A DNA stretch of 42,549 bases, from positions 1 through 42,549 of the forward strand of contig CAMDFL010000016.1 in NCBI GenBank assembly GCA_945897475.1, in the 5' to 3' direction. Below, in pieces: positions 33,403 through 40,917 of the stretch. Below the pieces are notes generated by a model. The model saw only the letters and a list, made by a program, of their open reading frames with translations. It made no database searches and was not told the DNA's origin. Both the position numbers and the translations under genes were made by a program. This DNA comes from Bordetella parapertussis. GTDB lineage: Bacteria; Pseudomonadota; Gammaproteobacteria; Burkholderiales; SG8-39. How positions within the stretch are numbered: the stretch's first letter is position 1; each line of letters starts with the position of its first letter.

Positions 33403-35174
33403 TGCTGCCCGCACGCTTAGTCCAGATATTCCCCCTATGCCTCATCGCAGGCGTAGCCGCCGTTTCAAGTTCCTTGCGGGCCGCCACGCCGCCCGACGCC
33501 GGCCAGATATTCCAGCAACAGCAGCCGCGCCAGGACACCCCGCCGCGGTCGCCCGAGCCTTCCAAACCCGCGATCGAGCAGTCGCCCTTTGGTGGCGGCG
33601 ATTTCCGTCCCGCCGAGAGGCGTCCCGAGCAGGCGCCGGCGGTAACCTCGGCGACGCGACGCGTGGCGGTAAAGTCGTTTCGCATTGCCGGCCTGACAAT
33701 TGCCCCTGAAGCGGCGGTTCAGGCGCTGCTCGAGGCCCATCGCAACCGCGAATCGACCATTACCCAACTGCATGAAGCGGCCACCGTGGTGCAGGAGTAT
33801 TTGCGCGGCCTGGGCTACCTGGTGCGGGTATTCGTGCCGACTCAGGACGTGAAAGACGGCATCGTCGAGCTTCGCATCGTGGAGAGCCGCATTGGCGCCA
33901 TCCAGGTGTTGCGGGGCGAGGGACTGCGCGTTAATGATGAGACGATCAAAAATTATTTTGTCGAGGGCGGCCAGGCAGTTGGAGATTTGCTCCAGCAAGC
34001 CCGGATCGAGCGCGATCTTCTGATGGTCAACGATCTCGCCGGCGTGCGCGCGCGCGCGATACTGGTGCCGGGCAGCGATCCGGGCAGCACCACCCTGATG
34101 CTCAACGCCCTGGCCGAACCATTCGTCCAGGGCGGCATTTCCCTGGACAACAGCGGCAACAAATTCACCGGTCGCGACAAATTGGATGGGGAACTCAGAC
34201 TTAACAGCCCCACCGGAATCGGCGACTCTCTGTCCTTGCGGGGATCGGTGTCAAGCAACAGTGAATTTAGCCGGATTGCGTATAACACGCCGCTCGGCTC
34301 GAGCGGGCTGGCCGTGGGCGGGGCGTATTCGTACAACAGTTACCGCCTTTGCTGCGAATTTACGCCGCTGCAGCAAAATGGCTGGGCGCGTTCCTACAAC
34401 CTGTTCGCGTCCTATCCGCTGGTGCGCTCGCTTGCCCGAAGCGTCTCGGCATCCCTTGCATACGCGGACAAGCGCATCTACAGCAAGGCGCTGGGCGTCA
34501 CGAGCGGCGATCACAAGGGAACCTCCTGGACGCCGGGCCTCAACGGCACCTGGCAGGATCAATGGTCGGGCGCACCGGCGCGATCATCATGGAACCTCCA
34601 GATAAGCTTTGGCGAGACCGATCTGTCCTCTTCGCCAGATCGGGCCGCGGACGCGGCCACGGCCCTAACAAATGGCCATTTCAACAAGACCACTCTTAAT
34701 CTCGGGCGGGCGCAGAAACTGAACGAAAACTGGACGCTTCTGGCCGCGCTGCGGGCTCAGATAGCGAGCAAGAATCTGGATTCCTCGGAAAAATTATTTC
34801 TCGGCGGCGTCTCCGGCGTTCGCGCCTATCCTTCCGGCGAAGCCATTGGCGATTCCGGAGTTTTCCTCAATGCCGAGGTGCAGCGTGAAATCGCGCCCAA
34901 ATGGCTCGGCAGCCTGTTTCTGGACACAGGTTTCATCCAATTGCATCAGAATCCCTGGACCAATTGGCAGGCGGGCAATCCCAATATCAAAAACAAGTAT
35001 GCCTTGAGCGGCACCGGCCTGAGTCTGACCTGGCAGCCCGGCAATGAGATTACCGTTCGCATGATGCTGGCCACGCCGCTGGGACGCAACCCCGGCCGGG
35101 ACGTAGCGGGCCGCAACAGCGAAAACGGCAAGGATGGCGCGCGGTTCTGGGGCGCCCTTAGCTGGAGTTTTTGA
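33402..35174 (+). CDS. TpsB outer-membrane transporter (ShlB/FhaC/HecB family)
   Basis: A 590-residue outer-membrane protein that exports the adjacent TpsA. The signal (to about SSSLRAA) is followed by a Pro/Gln-rich plug linker. The first POTRA domain begins VKSFRIAGLTIAPE, and the second lies around IGAIQVLRGEGLRVND. A 16-strand barrel then runs to the C-terminal beta-signal GALSWSF. The conserved inward-loop motif appears as VRAYPSGEA in place of VRGY. The start ATG at 33402 shares its A with the tpsA stop (TGATG), which implies coupled translation; a GTG one codon earlier is possible. The adjacent cysteines in RLCCEF are unusual for an outer-membrane barrel. It ends directly on a bidirectional hairpin terminator. 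Confidence 0.92.
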   Translation: MLPARLVQIFPLCLIAGVAAVSSSLRAATPPDAGQIFQQQQPRQDTPPRSPEPSKPAIEQSPFGGGDFRPAERRPEQAPAVTSATRRVAVKSFRIAGLTIAPEAAVQALLEAHRNRESTITQLHEAATVVQEYLRGLGYLVRVFVPTQDVKDGIVELRIVESRIGAIQVLRGEGLRVNDETIKNYFVEGGQAVGDLLQQARIERDLLMVNDLAGVRARAILVPGSDPGSTTLMLNALAEPFVQGGISLDNSGNKFTGRDKLDGELRLNSPTGIGDSLSLRGSVSSNSEFSRIAYNTPLGSSGLAVGGAYSYNSYRLCCEFTPLQQNGWARSYNLFASYPLVRSLARSVSASLAYADKRIYSKALGVTSGDHKGTSWTPGLNGTWQDQWSGAPARSSWNLQISFGETDLSSSPDRAADAATALTNGHFNKTTLNLGRAQKLNENWTLLAALRAQIASKNLDSSEKLFLGGVSGVRAYPSGEAIGDSGVFLNAEVQREIAPKWLGSLFLDTGFIQLHQNPWTNWQAGNPNIKNKYALSGTGLSLTWQPGNEITVRMMLATPLGRNPGRDVAGRNSENGKDGARFWGALSWSF

Positions 35175-35199
35175 AATAGCGGGTGGCGCCCGCTATTTC
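35173..35199. terminator. bidirectional hairpin between tpsB and the DUF928 gene
   Basis: GAAATAGCGGG (35173-35183) and CCCGCTATTTC (35189-35199) are perfect 11-bp arms around a 5-base loop. They begin inside the tpsB stop codon, with a T run (GTTTTTG) on its left flank. It insulates two convergent transcription units. Confidence 0.7.
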
Positions 35200-35232
35200 T
35201 GCCCGGCGTCGTCTATTTCTGCCCGGCGTCGT
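35193..35232. repeat. 20-bp tandem duplication covering the DUF928 gene 3' end
   Basis: CTATTTCTGCCCGGCGTCGT occurs at 35193-35212 and again at 35213-35232. The second copy encodes the last residues and stop of the DUF928 protein; the first is outside the gene and forms one arm of the terminator. Confidence 0.85.
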
Positions 35233-35929
35233 GGTTGCTTGCTTCGGTCAAGCCGACTTGTGAGAGCAATCCGGCGCGTTGCTTGCGAACGCTCAGATTG
35301 CCGGGCGCCGCGTCGATGGATTCCGAGATCAGCTCGATCGCGTCATACCACAGGCCTTCTTCGGCAAAGACGCTCGCGTGCGAAGCTTTGTCGGTATTTT
35401 TGAGTCTGGCAAGCAGGCTAGGCCAGGCATCGACCCTCTGTATGGCGCCACCAGCAAGCGCCCTGGCGGTACGATCGCCTGATTCATCGATCAAGGTGAT
35501 GCGCCAGCGGTACTCGACCTTCGGTTGGAGTTCCAGGGAAAACGTCGAGAGTTTCACACGCTGAGGCCCGGGCGCGGATACTCCGACAAGGTTTTGCTCG
35601 AGCACCGGCTTTGCCGGATCGTCGACAAACACGGTGAGCAGCACTTTGGCGGGCGTGGTTCCAGAAACGAACCAGTACAGGTCCGGCTTGCCCTTAGTGG
35701 TGAAGCCGATGTCTACGGGCGCCATCACGTAAATACGCGGCATTTCCGTGCCTATCGCACGAGAACCGCCCCCCACCCTGCTTGAAGGCGCCCCGCGCAG
35801 CGGAGGTTTGTAGACGGGTACGATTTCAGCGTCGCTCCTCGCGCCTTGCGCTGCCGCACCTGCTACGAAAAAACAAACCGAGGCAAAAAATCCGATGTAT
35901 CCCATTAAGCTTCGCTGTAACCGAGTCAT
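35213..35929 (-). CDS. secreted DUF928-family protein
   Basis: A 238-residue protein with a signal peptide (cleavage near GAAAQG, about residue 28) and a DUF928-like domain. The opening reads YKPPLRGAPSSRVGGGSRA, and PVDIGFTTKGKPDLYWFVSG follows. A beta-rich middle and a helical C-terminal half (LWYDAIELISESIDAAPGN) resemble a partial tetratricopeptide hairpin. DUF928 has no established function. As I recall, in cyanobacteria it occurs beside CHASE2 and hemagglutinin/CHAT genes, so finding it here supports a functional link with its neighbours. Its ATG overlaps the cyclase stop (ATGA), with GGAGGAG just before it, so the two are translationally coupled. It converges on tpsB. Confidence 0.82.
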   Translation of the reverse strand: MTRLQRSLMGYIGFFASVCFFVAGAAAQGARSDAEIVPVYKPPLRGAPSSRVGGGSRAIGTEMPRIYVMAPVDIGFTTKGKPDLYWFVSGTTPAKVLLTVFVDDPAKPVLEQNLVGVSAPGPQRVKLSTFSLELQPKVEYRWRITLIDESGDRTARALAGGAIQRVDAWPSLLARLKNTDKASHASVFAEEGLWYDAIELISESIDAAPGNLSVRKQRAGLLSQVGLTEASNHDAGQK

Positions 35930-37872
35930 GATGTCTCCTCCGGTGCTTCCGCTTCTACATAAAACGTCTGAATCTTCTGTTCTTTGCCCTTCAATTCCAC
36001 GCTTCCGATCGGTGTCAGGCGCACATTATCTGCCAACAAGCGTTGCGTTGATTCTCCAATTGTAATGCAGCATGAACGCGTTTTGGCTTGCGGCAGAGTA
36101 ATCGATTTCCCCGCCGATTCCAGCCGGCTGGCGGTATTGACCGTATCGCCGATCACGGTATATTCAAGCCGGTCGGATCCGCCGAGGCAGCCCGCGACCA
36201 AGTGCCCCGTGTAGATTCCCACGCGCATGCGGATCGGTTTCTTTCCTTCGGCCACCCATTTGGCGTTCAGCGGTATCAGGGTTCGCTCCATGGCAAGCGC
36301 GCAGGCAACCGCATTCCTTGCGTCTGTGGCGATTTCCGCATCCGTGGTGCGCGCGAAGGGAACGCCGAAAATTCCCATGATCGCGTCGCCGATGTACTTA
36401 TTGATAACCCCATTGTGCTCGATGACCACTTCGCTCATCGCCTGCATATACTCGTTCAACCACCCGAATAACTCATCCGGGGCAAGGTTTTCAGATATTG
36501 AAGTGAAACCTTCGAGGTCGGTAAACAGCACCGTCGCTGTCAGCGGTATGGGACGGGGCCGATTGTTCTCGAGGAAATCGTCACGCCTGCGCCAGATCTC
36601 GTCGGCGATGTCCTTCGATACATGCTGTGAAAAAAAGTGCATGACGAGATTTCTCTGCTCCTTTTCGTTCTGCGTCGCAAACGCGGACGCGGTGGTAATG
36701 CACATAATGCAAACGATCAGCGGCGCGGCTACCGGCAACCATATCGCGTAGGCAAATAGCACGTAGCTCATGCCGACTATGTTCACGGTGGCCACCAGCA
36801 AAGCGAAAACAAAGTGGGACAACCGGCGCGACACAAAGCCAATCACCGCGCCAAGCAGTCCCATGGCGGCAATCCACGCGGCTTCGAGGGTATCGCTAAA
36901 TGTCGCAAGCGGGCGGGATTCGCCGCCGGCGTGCCGCAATAACTGGCTGACGATGTGCCCGTGCAATTCGGCGCCCAGCATACGTTGATCGCCCTCGTCC
37001 ATCGCAATGCTGAGAGGTGTGTAGAAAAAATCGTTGAGACTTTTCGCCGCGGTGCCGACGATGACGATTTTTCCGGCGAAAGGGGATTTCTCCGACCCCG
37101 AGGACACGCCGCGCAGCACCTCATCGAAGCTGTAGCTTGGAAAATGCGCCCTCCCTCCCTTGAAGTCGAGTAGAAACTGGTAGCCGGCGGCATCGGCATC
37201 GATGTAACCGCCGTCGCTTTTCTCGAAGGGGAGAATGGAAGTTTCACCAAGGCGCAGCACATCGGGGTTCACGGGGTCCGGTTGCAGGTGTTTTCCGCTC
37301 GGCTTCAGGTATGCAGCGGCAATCTGGAGCGCGAACGAGAATGCGGATGTTTCTCCGTTGTCCAGCACCAAAATACCCCTTCTGATAATTCCGCCAGGGT
37401 CATCCAGGAGATCGTTGAATCCGATCTGTTCTTCCTTGTCCTGCAGCGCCACCGGTGCCGGAACGGAATGCCCGTCGCGGTCGGTGAATTTCATGATCCA
37501 CACGAGATTGCGATTCTGCCGCAGGAGCACATCCAGTCGCTCGGCGCCCGGAGGCACGGAACTACTGCGATAAATATCGACGCCGATTACCGCGGCTTTC
37601 ATGGATACGAGTTTTTCCAGCAACTGCGCCAGCGTCTCGTCGCTGGTGGGATAGCCATGCAAGCGCAAGTCTTCTTCGGTCCGCGATACCAGGACAATGC
37701 GCTGATCGATCGCGGCACCCGCCTGAAAACGCATGCCCATGTCATAGGCCATCAATTCTAAGGGAACGAATGCGCCGAAAGCGCGCGCAATAAGCGCCGC
37801 CGCGATAAGCGTGGCGGTCAACACCATCGCGATTAGCGCGGGCCGATGGCGCGTAATAAGCGTCAGAGCCAT
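35926..37872 (-). CDS. CHASE2-domain class III adenylate cyclase
   Basis: A 648-residue inner-membrane protein. TM1 (about 11-35) is followed by a CHASE2 periplasmic sensor (about 40-315; landmarks MAAYD-like MAYDMGMRF, AAVIGVDIYR and KIVIVGTAAKSLNDFFYTP). Three closely spaced helices (about 331-397) follow, then a class III cyclase domain (about 440-640). The metal aspartates are Asp452 (FTDLEGFTS) and Asp496 (NKYIGDA). The purine-specifying residues Lys492 and Thr572 favour ATP. The transition-state Asn579 and Arg583 are in VNTASRLE. It should make cAMP in response to a periplasmic cue. AGG lies seven bases before ATG 37872. It is coupled to the DUF928 gene by ATGA overlap, and a 22-bp repeat array stands in its upstream region. 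Confidence 0.92.
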   Translation of the reverse strand: MALTLITRHRPALIAMVLTATLIAAALIARAFGAFVPLELMAYDMGMRFQAGAAIDQRIVLVSRTEEDLRLHGYPTSDETLAQLLEKLVSMKAAVIGVDIYRSSSVPPGAERLDVLLRQNRNLVWIMKFTDRDGHSVPAPVALQDKEEQIGFNDLLDDPGGIIRRGILVLDNGETSAFSFALQIAAAYLKPSGKHLQPDPVNPDVLRLGETSILPFEKSDGGYIDADAAGYQFLLDFKGGRAHFPSYSFDEVLRGVSSGSEKSPFAGKIVIVGTAAKSLNDFFYTPLSIAMDEGDQRMLGAELHGHIVSQLLRHAGGESRPLATFSDTLEAAWIAAMGLLGAVIGFVSRRLSHFVFALLVATVNIVGMSYVLFAYAIWLPVAAPLIVCIMCITTASAFATQNEKEQRNLVMHFFSQHVSKDIADEIWRRRDDFLENNRPRPIPLTATVLFTDLEGFTSISENLAPDELFGWLNEYMQAMSEVVIEHNGVINKYIGDAIMGIFGVPFARTTDAEIATDARNAVACALAMERTLIPLNAKWVAEGKKPIRMRVGIYTGHLVAGCLGGSDRLEYTVIGDTVNTASRLESAGKSITLPQAKTRSCCITIGESTQRLLADNVRLTPIGSVELKGKEQKIQTFYVEAEAPEETS

Positions 37873-37918
37873 CTAATAACCTATTTGAGCGAAGAGTTCA
37901 AAGGGGTTTCCGGTTCGG

Positions 37919-38018
37919 ATAATAAGTATCAGAGCAATCTCATAAACGCATCAGAGCAATCTAATAAAAGTATCAGCGCGGTCGAATAGAAGTATCAGAG
38001 CGTTCTAATAGAATTCAG
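37919..38018. repeat. 22-bp tandem repeat upstream of the cyclase gene
   Basis: Four full units (37919, 37941, 37963, 37985) and a partial one (38007-38018), with consensus AATAAAAGTATCAGAGCAATCT. A related unit at about 37850-37871 includes the cyclase start codon (AATAAGCGTCAGAGCCATCT). The array seems to have grown from the gene's own 5' end and occupies its likely promoter and leader. Confidence 0.85.
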
Positions 38019-38062
38019 CTAGTCAGACGCCCATACTACTCCTGGCTACCGAGTCATCACCA

Positions 38063-39814
38063 TCAATCTCTTTCTCCGAGTTTTTCACGCCATCCAACAG
38101 GCAAGCGAATCTCCTTCGACACATCCCCGCCATACTTCCCGAATTGCCCGGCGATAAAACTGCGGTTGCGGTTGGGCGCGCCACAGACCACGATTTGTAG
38201 TTCTTCTGGCTTATGCAGCACCGGCACCATTCGATCGGGGTCGTCACTTAAAGCAAACCCTTGGTCCAAAGATCCGCGCTTAACTGCTTCCGATAAATTG
38301 TAGCCCTGCTCCACGCGGCCGAGTTGCTCATCGAACAATCGCGCCGATACCAGCGCGTGATCGAAGAGCCACTGTTTGACATCCCGCTTGGAATAGCCCG
38401 CCTTGGCGAATATTCCGGCCACAAGCGGCGTGAGTCCGAGCACCGGTGAAATGTGGCCGCCAAAGTGCTCCATGGCGACCAGCAGATTCCCCCCTAGCTC
38501 CCGAGTGATTTCCCTTGCGATGACGCGCAAATGACTCTCGGCGGGACCTTCGGTCAGAAAGCTGTGCCCGGTGGTATCGGCTGACTGCACCGTGATCAGA
38601 TTGGTGCCGGCTGCGAAGCCGCGATCAACCGACATCGGCTCCCAGGGGCTCTCGTCCTCGGCCTCAGCCAGCACCGGGTAGTAGTTGCGCCCGAAGGTGG
38701 CCATGTCGGCCTCCCCCAGGCGATATCCGGCGACGTTCACCATCAGCAAGCGCAGGAATCGGCTGACGGTGATGTTGGCTTGCGCCTGTGGCCGCAGAAC
38801 GCCCTGCCCCGAGTTGAATCCAAGCTCCTTGATAATAGGACCATTGAGAATAATAAGCGGCGTGAGTCCGACGGTACTACCGACATTTTCTATACCAAAA
38901 CGAGGGACGGATATGGCCTCGGCGATTGCCACCAGCACCGGCATATATTCCGGACGGCAACCGGCCATGACGCCGTTGACCGCCACTTTCCACACCGTGG
39001 CGGGAAGACGCGTGGGCGGAAGAATTCCTATGACTTCATCCGGCGAACGATCGATGAACGAGAGGAATGCTTCGACCTCAGCCAGGGTCGGCGGAACGAT
39101 GGGCAAACCATCCGACCAGATCTGCTCACGGAAATAGTCGTTGACTTCGTTCAGGTCGCCACTGAATACGACGGCGCGCGAACCGCTTTCGGCACTGCCT
39201 ACTTTGGGGCCGCAACTCGCCGCACCCTCGACGCCTATGGAACCCGGCGCGGGTCGCGTGAACAAGGCGATCAATTCATCGACTTTAGCCAGTGTTGCCG
39301 CGACTAACTCATCCTTCCTCATCGCGCCTATATTGGGCGGCGCAAATTCGAGCAGACGCATATTGGGCACACCCTCGGCTTTGCCTACCAGGCGCGCGGG
39401 TGGCGAGAACCCGCGACAAGTCACGCCAACGGCAGGAATACCCGTTGCCTCTATCCACGCTGTAGCCCGCGACACGGCGGGCGCACAAGTTCCTCAACAG
39501 CCCGCGGTGACGAGCGCTGCATCTAGGCGCTCCTCGCGGACGATCTCGGCGATATTAGTTTCCGGATGCTCGCCCCAGCGCAGGCCGCGACCCGGCGCGA
39601 ACTCGACGAACTCCATATCCGGAAAGCGTTGGGACAGGTGTTCACGGAAGGCACGCAACACGATATCGCCATTGGCAAATGCGGTCCAGCAAAGGCCGAG
39701 GCGCTTGCCTTTGAGACTATCCAAAGGCGGCGCGGACCTGTGTTTCTTGACGATATCACGGGCGTCTCGCGCGTCGCCCACAGGGCTGACCACGTCGTAT
39801 CGGGCATTGCTCAT
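38063..39814 (-). CDS. UGSC-family selenoprotein candidate with in-frame UGA
   Basis: Read through one UGA (39494-39496), this is a single 583-residue protein. Residues 1-106 end in ALVTAGC, the UGA follows, then GTCAPAVSRATAWIEATGIP continues in the same frame. The motif C106-U107-G-T-C110 and the following GIPAVGVTCRGF fit the UGSC family of Sec- or Cys-dependent redox-like proteins. The C-terminal part (from about residue 195) opens WSDGLPIVPPT and is a domain often fused to this type; its function is unknown. A SECIS-like hairpin starts just after the UGA. The alternative, two proteins, would need a GTG start at 39475 without a proper ribosome site and would split the motif. GGAG precedes ATG 39814. 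A Bug gene lies 56 bp upstream on the same strand. Confidence 0.8.
39461..39496 (-). promoter_or_regulatory. SECIS-like hairpin after the in-frame UGA
   Basis: Numbering the UGA as 1-3, bases 15-20 (GCCCGC) and 27-32 (GCGGGC) form a perfect 6-bp stem with a six-base loop CGUGUC. Bases 10-12 (UGU) and 34-36 (ACA) extend it beyond a small internal loop. The loop GU lies at 22-25, close to where the E. coli fdhF element presents GU to SelB. Bacterial SECIS elements sit just downstream of the UGA, as here. Confidence 0.55.
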
Positions 39815-39870
39815 TGTCTACTCCAGGCGAAATTTATGTACCTTGGTTCGCACAAGGAAAGTAAGCCCAA

Positions 39871-40830
39871 CTATTCAGGCTGTACGCCGGCATTTTTGAG
39901 GATGCGGCCCCACTTCTCAACTTCCGAGCGGACTAATGCCTGCAACGCCGCCGGCGTGGCTTGTTCACGAGTGGCGATCTGGCCGCCGGTGCGATTGAAG
40001 TGCGACACCAATTCGCTATCGACCAGCGAGCCTTGCAATGCCGCGACCAGGCGATCGCGCGCCGGCCCTGGCAAATTTTTGGGCGCGAAGATACTGGTCC
40101 ACACCACCATCTCGAAACCGGTCAGCCCTTGTTCGTCAAGGGTAGGGACTTCAGGGAGATTGGAAACGCGTTGTTTTCCGGTTACGCCAATCGCCCTCAC
40201 CTTGCCGGCCTTAATGAGCGGGCCGACGATGGAGGCTGAGTTGGATAAGAGGTCTATATGTTTCGCCACTAAATCATTGAGCGCCGGACCACCGCCTTTG
40301 TAGGGCACGGTGGTGAGCTTGGTGCCGGTTGCTTCCATGAAAAGCAGCGCCGACAAATGCGATGGGCCCGAGGTGCCAATGCTGATCTTCGCCTGATTGG
40401 TTTTCACGTAGGCAATGAAGTCCTTGAAATTGCTGGTCGGGAAGTCACTGCGCGCCATCATCAGGCTGGGGTCGAAAACCAGCGTGCCAAGGTAATCGAA
40501 ATCGGTGTTCGGGTTGTATTCTAGGTTCTTGTACAGCGCGGGCGCGGTGGCGAAACCCAGGTTGTGCTGCATGATGGTGTAGCCGTCGGCGTTGGCTCTC
40601 GCCACGCGTGCCGGTCCGATATTGCCCGCGCCACCACCTACGTTTTCGATCACGATTACTTGCTTCAATTGCCGGCCCAGCGCCGCGCCGAACTGACGCA
40701 TATGCGCGTCCGAAGGACCGCCGGCCGCGAACGGAACAATCAAGGTGATGGGTTTGACGGGATAGCCCTGCGCGCAGGCCAGATTGATCAGTAATAAAAG
40801 CGCGTTCGACAAAAACAGTTTTGCTAGCAT
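39871..40830 (-). CDS. Bug/TctC-family periplasmic solute-binding protein
   Basis: A 319-residue Bug-family protein. A short signal (LFLSNALLLLINLACA) is followed by the standard YPVKPITLIVPFAAGGPSD. The pocket-region segments are IENVGGGAGNIGPARVA, ADGYTIMQHNLG and TVPYKGGGPALND. The ligand is unknown. No ribosome site is evident at ATG 40830, and the upstream stretch is strongly AT-rich. It is the upstream partner of the UGSC selenoprotein candidate (56 bp), so I infer it feeds substrate for, or senses a compound handled by, that protein. Upstream on the same strand, 87 bp away, is the S41 protease. Confidence 0.9.
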   Translation of the reverse strand: MLAKLFLSNALLLLINLACAQGYPVKPITLIVPFAAGGPSDAHMRQFGAALGRQLKQVIVIENVGGGAGNIGPARVARANADGYTIMQHNLGFATAPALYKNLEYNPNTDFDYLGTLVFDPSLMMARSDFPTSNFKDFIAYVKTNQAKISIGTSGPSHLSALLFMEATGTKLTTVPYKGGGPALNDLVAKHIDLLSNSASIVGPLIKAGKVRAIGVTGKQRVSNLPEVPTLDEQGLTGFEMVVWTSIFAPKNLPGPARDRLVAALQGSLVDSELVSHFNRTGGQIATREQATPAALQALVRSEVEKWGRILKNAGVQPE

Positions 40831-40917
40831 ATTTTTATATTAATTCTTAAACAATATATGTTGTGAATTCAATTTTTACTTGAAATTACAGGTAATTTCA
40901 ATACTAATTGCGGAATT

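Noticed and set aside
37919..38018. CRISPR-like array
   Set aside because: The 22-bp units are directly adjacent with no spacers, and no cas genes are present. The same holds for the 12-bp and 16-bp arrays.
38063..39475. A separate 470-residue gene starting at GTG 39475
   Set aside because: No convincing ribosome site, the start lies inside a conserved redox domain, and the upstream ORF is in the same frame up to one UGA. Read-through is the simpler reading.
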